The notes under the pieces: model-generated
What the model was told of the DNA's origin: nothing
What the model saw: only the letters and a program-made list of their open reading frames with translations
Databases searched by the model: none
Assembly: GCA_011525755.1 (NCBI GenBank)
Contig: WYBS01000159.1
Location: 1 to 43,104 of the forward strand
Source: Planctomycetaceae bacterium
Lineage (GTDB): Bacteria > Planctomycetota > PLA2
DNA: 43,104 nucleotides
Direction of reading: 5' to 3'
Program-made: the position numbers and the translations under genes
In this document: piece after piece, positions 31,800 through 39,982 of the stretch
Position numbering within the stretch: position 1 is the stretch's first letter
Layout of the letters: each line of letters begins with the position of its first letter

Positions 31800-32516
31800 C
31801 TACTTGCCGCGGAAGCGCTCCACGAACTCGTCCGCGATGGCGTTGATCTCGAGCACGACCCGCACCACCTTGTTGCGGAAGATGAAGTAGCCCACCGTGC
31901 ACGGGATCGCCACGAGCAGGCCCTGGAACGTCGTCACGAGCGCTTGCGAGATGCCGCTCGCGAGGTCGGCCGGCGTGACGGCCGCGCCGACGCGGGCGAT
32001 CGTGTCGAACGCGCTGATCATGCCCGTGACCGTGCCGAAGAGGCCCATCATCGGGGCGATGTTGCCGACGAGCGAGAGGTAGCTGATCTTCTGCTGGAGC
32101 TTGATCGCCTCCTCCTCCGCCACGTCCGCCATCGCGGTCTTCATCGTGTCGAAGCCCTGGTTGATCTTCGGCAGCGCGGCCGCGAGGACGTTGGTGAGGA
32201 AGTTCGGCTCCGCCTCGCAGAGCTCGAGCGCCTCCTGGTACTCCTCGTTCTCGAACATGCCCTCGATCTCGTCGATCAGCTGGGGCGGCACGACCTTGTC
32301 CCGCTTGATGTTGACCGCATGCTCGATGATGAGCGCGAGGCCAACGAACGACATGAACACGATGATCCAGCCGATCGCGCCGCCGGCGGACACGTACGAT
32401 TCGAACCAGCTCTTCGCAGGCTCCTCCGTCGTTCCCTGGGCGAGCGCCGGCGAGGCGAGAAACCCGAGCGCGGCGATCGCGATCAGCGCCACCGCGGCCA
32501 TACGCATGGCCTTCAT
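31800..32516 (-). CDS. exbB: ExbB/TolQ/MotA-family proton channel subunit with signal peptide
   Basis: This is 238 residues with AAGGAG upstream. It starts with a cleavable-looking signal sequence (MAAVALIAIAALGFLASPALAQG), not found in short ExbB proteins but seen in extended forms. Three membrane helices follow: AIGWIIVFMSFVGLALII, LSLVGNIAPMMGLFGTVTGMISAF (the family signature, with the TVTGM proton-path segment) and ALVTTFQGLLVAIPCTVGYFIF. Between the first and second is the cytoplasmic loop with ELCEAEPNFLTNVLAAAL. ExbB pentamers surround an ExbD dimer. Together with the two ExbD genes and the two large TPR genes upstream it forms a common envelope-energisation module. Confidence 0.92.
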   Translation of the reverse strand: MKAMRMAAVALIAIAALGFLASPALAQGTTEEPAKSWFESYVSAGGAIGWIIVFMSFVGLALIIEHAVNIKRDKVVPPQLIDEIEGMFENEEYQEALELCEAEPNFLTNVLAAALPKINQGFDTMKTAMADVAEEEAIKLQQKISYLSLVGNIAPMMGLFGTVTGMISAFDTIARVGAAVTPADLASGISQALVTTFQGLLVAIPCTVGYFIFRNKVVRVVLEINAIADEFVERFRGK

Positions 32517-32553
32517 GAGCGTCCACTCCTTTCGTCGTTACTTTCTTGCGCGT

Positions 32554-32573
32554 CGTCGGGCCGCGGCCCGACG
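32554..32573. other. Perfect 20-base palindrome between the TPR and ExbB genes
   Basis: The sequence cgtcgggccgcggcccgacg is a complete palindrome in the 76-base gap ahead of exbB. With flanking cttgcg/cgcaag it could extend with a bulge. There is no T-run, so it is more likely an intercistronic RNA hairpin or a protein-binding dyad than a terminator. Confidence 0.45.
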
Positions 32574-32592
32574 CAAGCGCGGCATTCTACGT

Positions 32593-33903
32593 CTACTTGG
32601 CTCTTTCTGCCCAGCGAGAAGTGGGGTACCTGGCCCTGAGGTCGGCCCACCACCGTTCCGACTCGGCACGGAGGATGTCTCCCTTCCCCCCTTGCCGGTC
32701 GATCTCGTCGCCGAAGAGGCTCGCGGCCTTCCCGATGTAGTAGAGGGAAAGCGCGATCTGCTCGGGCTCCGCCTCGCCGCCGACCACCACGGGGAGGAGG
32801 GCCTTGTAGGCCGTCTCCCCCTGCCCCTTCTCGACGAGGCAGGCGCCGATCCCGGCCTGCGCGCCCAGCCGGACGGCGGGGTCCTTCTGCCCCTCCCCCG
32901 CCTGGAGCTGCTGGTAGCGGGAGAGCGGGGTGTCCCACGTGACCTTCTGCTGCTCCGCGCTCTCCCGGAGGAGGTCGGCTCCCCGGAGCAGGGCGCGGTT
33001 CGCGGCACGGGTGACGACCCGCTTGCCGTACTCGTCCGGCTGGTTGCGCGCGAGCCCGGAGAGCGTGCTGCCGGCAGCGCGGAAGATGCTCTCCTGCTGC
33101 TCGCTCGGCTGCCCGGCCGCCTCGAACTCGGCCTTCGCCATGAACGCCTCGGTCAAGAGGGTGGGCGGCGTCTCGGGCTTCTTGGCGCGGTCGATGACCG
33201 CGTCGAAGGCTGCGAGCGTCTTCTCCTTCTCGCCCTGCGCCGCGAGGATCCGGGCCTCGAGGAGGAGGACATGGGGGAGGAGGCGGCTGTCGCCCCAGCA
33301 GTAGACCTTCGCCTTCTTGGTCGTGCCCTTCTCCGCCGGCACATCCCAGTCGATGCTCTGCTTCTTGACCGACCGCTGCTTGAACTCCTCCACGTTCGCG
33401 AGCGCCTGGGCGAGCTTCGTCTTGTCGCCCTGGAGGCCCATCTGGTACCGCGTCTCGATCAGGTAGAAGAGGGCGTACTCGTTGTGCCAGGGCAGCGCCT
33501 GGTACTCCGCCTCCTCGCCGGGGAGCCCCTTCTCGATCGAGTAGGCGATCTTCTCGAACGTCTCCTCCGCGCCCGGCACCGGCGGCGTCGCCTGGGTCGC
33601 GAGCTGGCCGGTCGCGAAGAGGCGCCGGCCGGTCGCGAGGCGCTTCGACCACTGGTTCTCGGCGTCCGCGTCGCCCCGGCGGAAGGACACGATGCGCCGC
33701 GACGGGATGTCGAGCCGGCGCGGACGGCCCCCCACGAGGATGCGGGCGCTGAAGTCCTTCTCGTCCTCCTTGTTCACGCGGTCGACGGGCGCCGCCTTCA
33801 CGGTGCCGTCGGGCTCCGCGTATTCGAGCATCTCCTGTGCGCCGGCGGCCCCTCCGAGAAGGGCCGCGACGGCCACCGCCGCATAGGTGCCGAAACGCAT
33901 CAT
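32593..33903 (-). CDS. Exported helical (TPR-like) protein of unknown function
   Basis: This is 436 residues. Two ATG codons stand in tandem (33903 and 33900); the first is used here, with GGAGGAAGGGA directly upstream. A signal peptide (MMRFGTYAAVAVAALLGGAAGAQ) is followed by a small beta segment (SARILVGGRPRRLDIPSRRIVSFRRGD), then helical repeats such as NEYALFYLIETRYQMGLQGDKTKLAQAL and SRLLPHVLLLEARILAAQGEKEKTLAAF, consistent with degenerate TPRs. It belongs to no named family I know. It lies 11 bases after the 984-residue TPR gene and ahead of exbB, so it is probably a periplasmic partner of the ExbB-ExbD motor. Confidence 0.72.
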   Translation of the reverse strand: MMRFGTYAAVAVAALLGGAAGAQEMLEYAEPDGTVKAAPVDRVNKEDEKDFSARILVGGRPRRLDIPSRRIVSFRRGDADAENQWSKRLATGRRLFATGQLATQATPPVPGAEETFEKIAYSIEKGLPGEEAEYQALPWHNEYALFYLIETRYQMGLQGDKTKLAQALANVEEFKQRSVKKQSIDWDVPAEKGTTKKAKVYCWGDSRLLPHVLLLEARILAAQGEKEKTLAAFDAVIDRAKKPETPPTLLTEAFMAKAEFEAAGQPSEQQESIFRAAGSTLSGLARNQPDEYGKRVVTRAANRALLRGADLLRESAEQQKVTWDTPLSRYQQLQAGEGQKDPAVRLGAQAGIGACLVEKGQGETAYKALLPVVVGGEAEPEQIALSLYYIGKAASLFGDEIDRQGGKGDILRAESERWWADLRARYPTSRWAERAK

Positions 33904-33914
33904 TCCCTTCCTCC

Positions 33915-36869
33915 TCACTTGGGCGCGAGCGCCTTCAGCTGGGCCTCGAGCGCCGCCACGGTGGCCACGCGGTTGGGCCCGTCCATCTTCGGGTTCTCGT
34001 ACGCGAGCTTGCGGGCGTAACCGAGCCCGCGCGACGCCTGGTCCTTCTCCTTCGCGCCCGTGCCCGACTGCGCGATCGCGAGGTAGGTGCGGAGCATCAG
34101 CTCCGCGCCGTCCCACCAGACCGGGATGAACTCGTCGAGGTGCGCCTTGCCCGGCTGCGAGACCGGGAGCGTGAACTCCTGGAGCAGCGTGATGAGGCGG
34201 ATCGCGAGGTAGCGCCCGTCGATGCCCGGCGGCGAGGACTTTGCATAGATCTGCGCCGCCACATAGATCGCCCGCGGCATCCTCTTCACGCGGTCGAACA
34301 TCTCCCGCGACGGATAGGCGCTCGGGTTCGCCAGCGCCTGGAGGACCTTCACCTGCTCCTTCTTCTCGGGGTCCTTGGGATCCGGCGGGATGAGCACGTC
34401 CGTGAAGAGGTCGCGGACCTTCGCGAGGTTCTCGATCCTGACCTGGGCGGGAACGTCCTTCTCGGTCTCGAGCTGCTGGTACTTCGCCTCCGCGGCCGAG
34501 AGCGTGAGCTGCTGCCTGCGGTCGTCGGGCGCAAGCCCGGCCGCCGCCTCGAACGCCTCCGCCGCGTCGCCCCACCGCTGGGCGTCGAAGAGCACCTGGC
34601 CGAGGCGGTACCGGAGGTCCCAGCCGACGTCCTTCTGGGTCTCGAGCCACGTCTCGAGGATCGCGGCCGCACGGCCCGCCATCGCGACGCGCTCCGGCCC
34701 CGACTCGAGCTTCTGGTATGCCTCATAGAGGGCCTTGAACACGGTGTAGCTCGCGTAGCGCGTCGGGGGGCCCGGGGGCGCGCGCTTGAGCATCACCGCG
34801 AGCGCGGCCTCGGCCTCGGACAGCTGCTTCTGGGCGAGGTGCGCGTCGATCTTCACGACGAACTCGGCGCCGCGCTGGATGAGCGGATCGCCGTAGCGCG
34901 TGAGGTAGGCATCGATCGCGGCCAGCGCCTCCGGCCACCGCGCGAGCGAGGCGAACGAGAGCGCGACGAACAGCTCGCCCGTCTGGCGCGACGACGCCAC
35001 CTGCGGATCGTCCGCCGCCCCCTTGGCCGCGAGCGCGACGAGGTTCTGGGCGGCGGCGAGCGCCTTCTCGTGCCACGTCCTCGACTTCTCCGGCTCCTTC
35101 TCGTCGATCGCGAGCTGCCGGTAGCACCCGGGGACCATCCGCTGCGCCTGCCAGTAGTTGCGGGAGGAGCTGGGGATGTCCACGAGGCTCGATGCCGCCT
35201 GCTCGTACTGGCCCTTCGCCAACAGCTCGCGCGCCGCCGCGAACGCCTGGTCGCTGTTCTCCGGATGCCCCGGGAACTCCTTGACGAAGAGGTCGCGGAC
35301 CCTCTTGTACTCGGCGTCGTCCTGGGGCCGCTTCGTGGCGTCCGCGATCTCCTTCCAGACGATGCGCGCGAGGTTGCACGCGTCGGCCGCCGTGCCGCCG
35401 AAGTCCGAGAGCTCGTTGCGGTCGGCGTCCTTCACGTACTCGGCGACGACGCGGCCGGCGACCTCGGCCGCCGCGAAGTTGCGCCTGTCCTTCCGGTACT
35501 CGCGCGCGATGCGGACGAGGGCCGGGTAGCCCACCTTCAGGCGCTCCTCGTCCGTCGCGGACGACGCCACGGCCTTCTCGTAGAAGGCGATCGCGTTGGC
35601 CGTGCGCCCCTGCGCCGAGAGCGCCTCGCCCATCTCGAAGAGGAGCGCCGCGTCGAGGACGCCGGCATCCGCCACGCGTCCCACCAGGGGGGTCAGGAGA
35701 TCCGTCGCGTCCTTCCCGATCTGCCTCTGACCGGTCGTGCGCGCCGAAGCGAGCACCTCGCCCGCGACCGCCACCGCATCCTTCAGCCGGTTCTGCGCCG
35801 CGTAGGCCTCCGCCACCTGGAGCAGCGCCTTCAGGGCCCACGGGTTTTTCGGGTCGGACTTGAGCTTCTCCCGCAACTGCGCCGCCACGGATATCGCGTT
35901 GTCGAACCAGACGGGCTGCGGCTTGCCAAGGGCGCCCTCGCCGAGGGCCAGCGCATTGGACGCGCGCGCATACCAGTAGAGCGCCTTCGCGATCACCTCC
36001 GAGGTGTCCTTCACGGTCGGATCCTCGGGCACGTCCATGATGATCTGCCTGAAGTAGTTCGCCCCCGTCTCCATGTCGTCGCGCATGCCGAGCCGCCGGC
36101 CGCGCTCGTAGTTGATCGTCCCGAGGTCGAGCAGGGCGAACGCGCCGTGGAGTTCGTCGTAGTGCTCGTTGAAGAAGGCATCGAGCTTCTCGATCGCCGC
36201 CTCGGAGTTGAAGTTGAACTTGGGCCCCTTCGGATGGAGCAGCGCGAGGCGCATCACGGCGTTCGCGCCCTGGTACTGCGCCTGCGTGAGCTTCTGGTAG
36301 TCGGGATCGGTGATGTCGGGATCCTTGTCCCCCCGCGCGGTCGCCATGCGCTTCACGACCTCGTCGTAGTGCCCGATCGCCGCCTGGAAGAGCTTGTCCG
36401 CCTCGGCCGAGTTGTCCGACACGAGCTGCTCCCGCTGCGCCGCCATGGTCTCGGGGTAGTCCTTGCCGGTGAGGAATTCGGCGTACTCCTGCAGGAGCGC
36501 CGCGAGCAGGAACCGCGCGTCGATGTTGTCGGGGCGGTTCGTGACGAAGTCCTCGATCTTCGGCCTCGCGTCGGCGTACGCGGCGAGCACCTCCTCCCGC
36601 GTGACGCGCGGCGGGATGCCGTCCTCGAGGTCCCGGAGGAAGCGGAGGCGCTTGGCGGTCGCCTGGCCGCGCTCGAGGGCCGCCTTGCCGTAGCGCCCCG
36701 CGCGCGCGGCGTTCGGGTCGGAGCTCTTCTCGAGCTTGTCGAGGATCTCGAATGCCATGTCTTCGAGACCGCGACCCGCGAGGCGCGTCGCGAACTCGAG
36801 ATCCTCCGTGGTGTCGGCGCGGGCGATCTGCGCGAGAAGAAGGAAGGCGGCAATCCGGCGTAATTTCAT
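33915..36869 (-). CDS. Large exported TPR protein
   Basis: This is 984 residues from the ATG at 36869 (MKLRRIAAFLLLAQIARAD) with GGAG seven bases upstream; a longer GTG reading has no signal peptide or Shine-Dalgarno and was rejected. A signal peptide is followed by TPR-like helical pairs along the whole length (for example MAFEILDKLEKSSD, ANAIAFYEKAVASSATDEERLKVGY, RWPEALAAIDAYLTRYGDPLIQ). No enzymatic motif is seen. Such large periplasmic TPR proteins are commonly found with exbB-exbD pairs in planctomycete-like genomes and may link the motor to outer-membrane partners (inference from context). Confidence 0.8.
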   Translation of the reverse strand: MKLRRIAAFLLLAQIARADTTEDLEFATRLAGRGLEDMAFEILDKLEKSSDPNAARAGRYGKAALERGQATAKRLRFLRDLEDGIPPRVTREEVLAAYADARPKIEDFVTNRPDNIDARFLLAALLQEYAEFLTGKDYPETMAAQREQLVSDNSAEADKLFQAAIGHYDEVVKRMATARGDKDPDITDPDYQKLTQAQYQGANAVMRLALLHPKGPKFNFNSEAAIEKLDAFFNEHYDELHGAFALLDLGTINYERGRRLGMRDDMETGANYFRQIIMDVPEDPTVKDTSEVIAKALYWYARASNALALGEGALGKPQPVWFDNAISVAAQLREKLKSDPKNPWALKALLQVAEAYAAQNRLKDAVAVAGEVLASARTTGQRQIGKDATDLLTPLVGRVADAGVLDAALLFEMGEALSAQGRTANAIAFYEKAVASSATDEERLKVGYPALVRIAREYRKDRRNFAAAEVAGRVVAEYVKDADRNELSDFGGTAADACNLARIVWKEIADATKRPQDDAEYKRVRDLFVKEFPGHPENSDQAFAAARELLAKGQYEQAASSLVDIPSSSRNYWQAQRMVPGCYRQLAIDEKEPEKSRTWHEKALAAAQNLVALAAKGAADDPQVASSRQTGELFVALSFASLARWPEALAAIDAYLTRYGDPLIQRGAEFVVKIDAHLAQKQLSEAEAALAVMLKRAPPGPPTRYASYTVFKALYEAYQKLESGPERVAMAGRAAAILETWLETQKDVGWDLRYRLGQVLFDAQRWGDAAEAFEAAAGLAPDDRRQQLTLSAAEAKYQQLETEKDVPAQVRIENLAKVRDLFTDVLIPPDPKDPEKKEQVKVLQALANPSAYPSREMFDRVKRMPRAIYVAAQIYAKSSPPGIDGRYLAIRLITLLQEFTLPVSQPGKAHLDEFIPVWWDGAELMLRTYLAIAQSGTGAKEKDQASRGLGYARKLAYENPKMDGPNRVATVAALEAQLKALAPK

Positions 36870-36965
36870 GAGTCCACTCCGGTAGCCCGGCCGCCCTCGG
36901 AATCGTGCACGACCGGTTCTGCTCTCGCGTATCCCGACCGCGCCCACGCGGACCGGCGCGGTGAG

Positions 36966-36993
36966 AGTTTACGCGGGTCAAGAACGGAGTCAA
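36966..36993 (-). promoter_or_regulatory. Promoter of the TPR-ExbB-ExbD operon
   Basis: TTGACT (36993-36988, 5/6 match) and TAAACT (36971-36966, 4/6 match) are 16 bases apart on the minus strand. Transcription from near 36959 gives a leader of about 90 bases. It lies downstream of the secretin 2 terminator, so the two genes are separate units. Confidence 0.55.
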
Positions 36994-37103
36994 TGCGAAC
37001 GGGCACGAGACATCCGGGCGGAGCGGGCGCGATCGGCAGGAGGGTCGCGCGGCAGGGGGAACACCCTGATCCTACCGCGCCCGGGGGGCACGTCAACGAC
37101 GAA

Positions 37104-37125
37104 GGGCGGCCCTTCCGGGCCGCCC
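37104..37125 (-). terminator. Intrinsic terminator of secretin 2
   Basis: The stem gggcggccc/gggccgccc with loop ttcc lies 23 bases past the stop. It is followed on the minus strand by TTCGTCGTT, a weak T-rich tail. The arm sequence gggcggcc is shared with the terminator at 30545-30566. Confidence 0.65.
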
Positions 37126-37147
37126 CCCGCCGGATGTCGCGAAACCG

Positions 37148-39982
37148 TTACTGGATGCCGAGCCCGCCCGCGTGCTCCTCGGGGATCACCACGAGGGCCT
37201 TGATGAGGATCAGCAGGTTCGACCGCTGGATCAGCTTGGCCTTGCGGGTGAAGAAGAAGCTCACGACCGGGATCTTCGAGAGGATCGGGACGCCGGACTC
37301 GGCCTGGACGTCCTTGAAGAACTTGATGCCGCCGAGGAGCAGGGTGCCGCCGTCCGGCATCGTGACCGTGGTCCGGACGCGCGAGATCGCGATCTCGGGC
37401 ACCTGGATGACGACCGGCGGGCCGGTCGCGAGGGACGTGAGGAAGGTCGGGATCGGGCGCACGAGGTCGGCGACCGTCGGGCGCAGCTCCATCGTGATGA
37501 AGCGCCGGTCCGCGGAGACGATCGGCTTCACGTCGAGGATGATGCCGTCGCGGATCGTCTGGACGATCGGGTCGCCGATCGCCGCGGCCTGCGCGATCTC
37601 CACGTCGAAGTCCTGGACGTAGGAGTTCTGGGTCATGATCGACACGTTCGCGCGCTGCGTGTCGTACACGGTGAGCCGCGGCGCGGCGATCTCCTCGATG
37701 CGCTGGTTCTTCTCGACCGCGCGGAGGATGACCTCGATCTGGGTGTCGTCGAGGAAGACGTGCTGGAGCGAGAGGCCGCCCGAGTTGTCGCCCCGGGTGC
37801 CGGTGAGCGCCGCGGACTGCGTCGCGCGGCCGCGCTCGTCGAACTGGAGGGCGAAGTCGAGCAGGTTCTCGACGCGGCCCTTGTACTCCCCGTCCTGCCC
37901 GTCGCCGTAGAAGATGCCGGGGCTGTTCCTCGTACCGATCGAGGAGGGCTCGGGGATCACGCCCGGCGGCGAGTTCTGCGGGTTCGCCGGCGAGCCGAAG
38001 AAGCTGTCGTCGAACGGCGTCGCGGCGCCGAGGCCGGGGGCGCCCACGCCGCCCGTATCGTCGCCGAGGCCGCGGATGTCCACGCCCACGTCGCGCAGGA
38101 AGCGGTCCTCGGCGCGCAGGAAGCGGACCTCCATGTTCACGAGGACGCCGGTGTTCTTCCGGAGGTCCGAGAGGAACTGGCCGATCTTGCCGTGCACCTC
38201 CGGGATCTGCCGGACCACGAGCACCCCGTTCTTCGGGTCGATCGCAGTGCCCTCGATCTCCCACGCCGTCGGCTCGATCGTCTGCTTGATCACCTCGATC
38301 AGCGAGTCGATCTCGAAGGGCGACGTGGGATCCGGGGTCTCCTCCGCCTCGGGCGGCTGGTACTTCGACGGCACCAGGTTGATCTCCTGGCCCGGGAAGT
38401 CCTGGATCTTCGCGACGAGATCCTTGACGTCGTAGAACTGGAGCACCGGCTTCTCGATCGCCTCGTCCTTCGCGAGGATCATCACCACGCCCATCCTCAC
38501 CTTCCACGCCATCTCGTTCGGCTCGGTGATGAGGTCGAGGACCTGGCTGACGCTCACGTTGTCGACCTTGAGGACGACCTCCGCGTCGGCCTTCTCCTCC
38601 TTGATCTTCTGGGAGAGGACGAAGTTGAGGCCCGTCACGCTGCGCAGGTAGGAGATCGCGCTGCTGAGCGTCACGTCGCCGGCCTTCCAGTCGATCGCGA
38701 AGACGCGCGTGCCGCCGAGCGTGTTGAGGATCTGGTCCTTGCGCGGGTCCGGCGCGGCGACGGTGCGAGTGCCGCCCTTCGGCTGCCGGCGCGAGATCTC
38801 GTCCCAGTTCGACGGGAAGTTGAGGATCTCCGGGTGCGGGACGGAGGCGAACTCGAGCTCCTCCATCACGCTCCGCCACTGGTCGCTGAACTCCTCGCGG
38901 ATGTCGCTGCGGTCGGCGACGTACTTCGTCTCCTTCGCGATCTGGACGAGCTTCATGGCCGACTCGTTGCGCGGGTCGATCGCGAGCACCTTCTCCGCGT
39001 TCGCGATCGCGAGCTCGTACTCGCCGCGGTCGTAGGCATCCTGCGCCTGCTCGAGGAAGACCTTCATCCGGCGGCGTTCCTCGGCCTGCTCGCGGGCGCG
39101 CGCCTGGTCCTGCTCCTGCTGGATCTCCTCGATCGCCTTCGCCTTCCTGCGCGACGCGTCGAGATCGCGTTGCTGCTTCGCGCGCTCGAGGTAGGCGCGG
39201 GCCTGCTCGGTCGTCACCGGGAAGTCGGCCTGGTAGCGGTACCAGGCGAGGATGTTCACCATCTCCTCGTACTTCCGGATGGCGGTGTCGTAGTCGCCGC
39301 CCTGCTCCGCGATCTTCGCCTCGTGGAGGCGGCGGTTCAGCTCGACGACGGTCTGGTCATGCCGCGCCTGGACCGCGTTGGCCTCGCTGTCGACGACCTC
39401 CTCGACGGTCGGGACGCGCTCGCCCAGCTCCTGCGACAGCCGCTGGAAGTTCTTGCGCGCATCCTCGTCCTTCGGATCGACGAGGAGGATGCGGCGGTAC
39501 TGCTCGCGGGCGTTCTGGAGGTCGCCCTCGGCGTTGAGCCGCTCGGCCAGCGTGCGCAGCTGGCGCTTGAGCGCGTCGGCGCGCTCCTTCGAGAGCTCGG
39601 CGCCCTCGAACGCGTCCGCGGGCGCCACTGGCTCCTCCATGGGCACCACCGGCTCCTCCATGGGCGGCTCCTCGGCGGGCGGCGCGGGCTCCTCGGCCGG
39701 CGCGCATCCCTCGGCCGGCGCGCAGCCCTCGGCGGGCGCACATCCCTCCGCGGGCGCGCACCCCTCCGCCGGAGCGCAACCCTCCGCGGGCACCTCCGTC
39801 GGCGCGCATCCTTCGGCGGGCTGCTCTCCCTCCGCGGGCATCTCGCCCTCGGCCCACGCGTCCTCGCCTTCGGCGGCCGTCTCGGCCGGCGGCGTCTTCT
39901 CCTCCTCGCGAACTTGCTCCTTCTTGCAGCCGAACGTCACGGCCAGCGCCACGAGGAGGAGGAGGCCCAACATCTTGCGCAT
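37148..39982 (-). CDS. Secretin 2: TPR-containing secretin lipoprotein with cysteine hexapeptide repeat
   Basis: This is 944 residues from the ATG at 39982 (MRKMLGLLLLVALAVTFGC) with GAGGA upstream; a 29-residue longer reading has no signal. Cys19 is the probable lipidation site. Residues 56-98 hold six Cys in EGCAPA-type hexapeptides, followed by an acidic Pro-rich linker. TPR and coiled-coil helices span about 128-360. The N-domain (about 430-520, GDVTLSSAISYLRSVTGLNFVLSQ) and the secretin domain (about 600-930) follow: LTVYDTQRANVSIMTQ, LDVKPIVSADRRFITMELRP, VTMPDGGTLLLGG, VPILSKIPVVSFFFT. It is a paralogue of secretin 1 but clearly diverged. The two could assemble alternative or mixed gates. 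It has its own regulatory region and terminator, so it is transcribed alone. Confidence 0.92.
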   Translation of the reverse strand: MRKMLGLLLLVALAVTFGCKKEQVREEEKTPPAETAAEGEDAWAEGEMPAEGEQPAEGCAPTEVPAEGCAPAEGCAPAEGCAPAEGCAPAEGCAPAEEPAPPAEEPPMEEPVVPMEEPVAPADAFEGAELSKERADALKRQLRTLAERLNAEGDLQNAREQYRRILLVDPKDEDARKNFQRLSQELGERVPTVEEVVDSEANAVQARHDQTVVELNRRLHEAKIAEQGGDYDTAIRKYEEMVNILAWYRYQADFPVTTEQARAYLERAKQQRDLDASRRKAKAIEEIQQEQDQARAREQAEERRRMKVFLEQAQDAYDRGEYELAIANAEKVLAIDPRNESAMKLVQIAKETKYVADRSDIREEFSDQWRSVMEELEFASVPHPEILNFPSNWDEISRRQPKGGTRTVAAPDPRKDQILNTLGGTRVFAIDWKAGDVTLSSAISYLRSVTGLNFVLSQKIKEEKADAEVVLKVDNVSVSQVLDLITEPNEMAWKVRMGVVMILAKDEAIEKPVLQFYDVKDLVAKIQDFPGQEINLVPSKYQPPEAEETPDPTSPFEIDSLIEVIKQTIEPTAWEIEGTAIDPKNGVLVVRQIPEVHGKIGQFLSDLRKNTGVLVNMEVRFLRAEDRFLRDVGVDIRGLGDDTGGVGAPGLGAATPFDDSFFGSPANPQNSPPGVIPEPSSIGTRNSPGIFYGDGQDGEYKGRVENLLDFALQFDERGRATQSAALTGTRGDNSGGLSLQHVFLDDTQIEVILRAVEKNQRIEEIAAPRLTVYDTQRANVSIMTQNSYVQDFDVEIAQAAAIGDPIVQTIRDGIILDVKPIVSADRRFITMELRPTVADLVRPIPTFLTSLATGPPVVIQVPEIAISRVRTTVTMPDGGTLLLGGIKFFKDVQAESGVPILSKIPVVSFFFTRKAKLIQRSNLLILIKALVVIPEEHAGGLGIQ
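39689..39817 (-). repeat. In-frame 18-base tandem repeat encoding EGCAPA units
   Basis: Five consecutive EGCAPA hexapeptides, preceded by one EGCAPTEVPA unit, give cysteines at residues 59, 69, 75, 81, 87 and 93 of secretin 2. The DNA copies differ at third positions (Gly codons GGA, GGC, GGG and GGT; Cys TGC and TGT). This shows the repeat is old and that the peptide, not the DNA, is conserved. Confidence 0.85.

Noticed and set aside
36869-36947. Longer GTG start for the 984-residue TPR protein
   Set aside because: It would place the signal peptide 26 residues inside the protein and has no Shine-Dalgarno; the internal ATG has GGAG and a clean signal sequence.
39689-39817. Possible CRISPR-like or satellite array
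   Set aside because: The 18-base units are contiguous, in-frame and synonymous-diverged, with no spacers; they are a peptide repeat.
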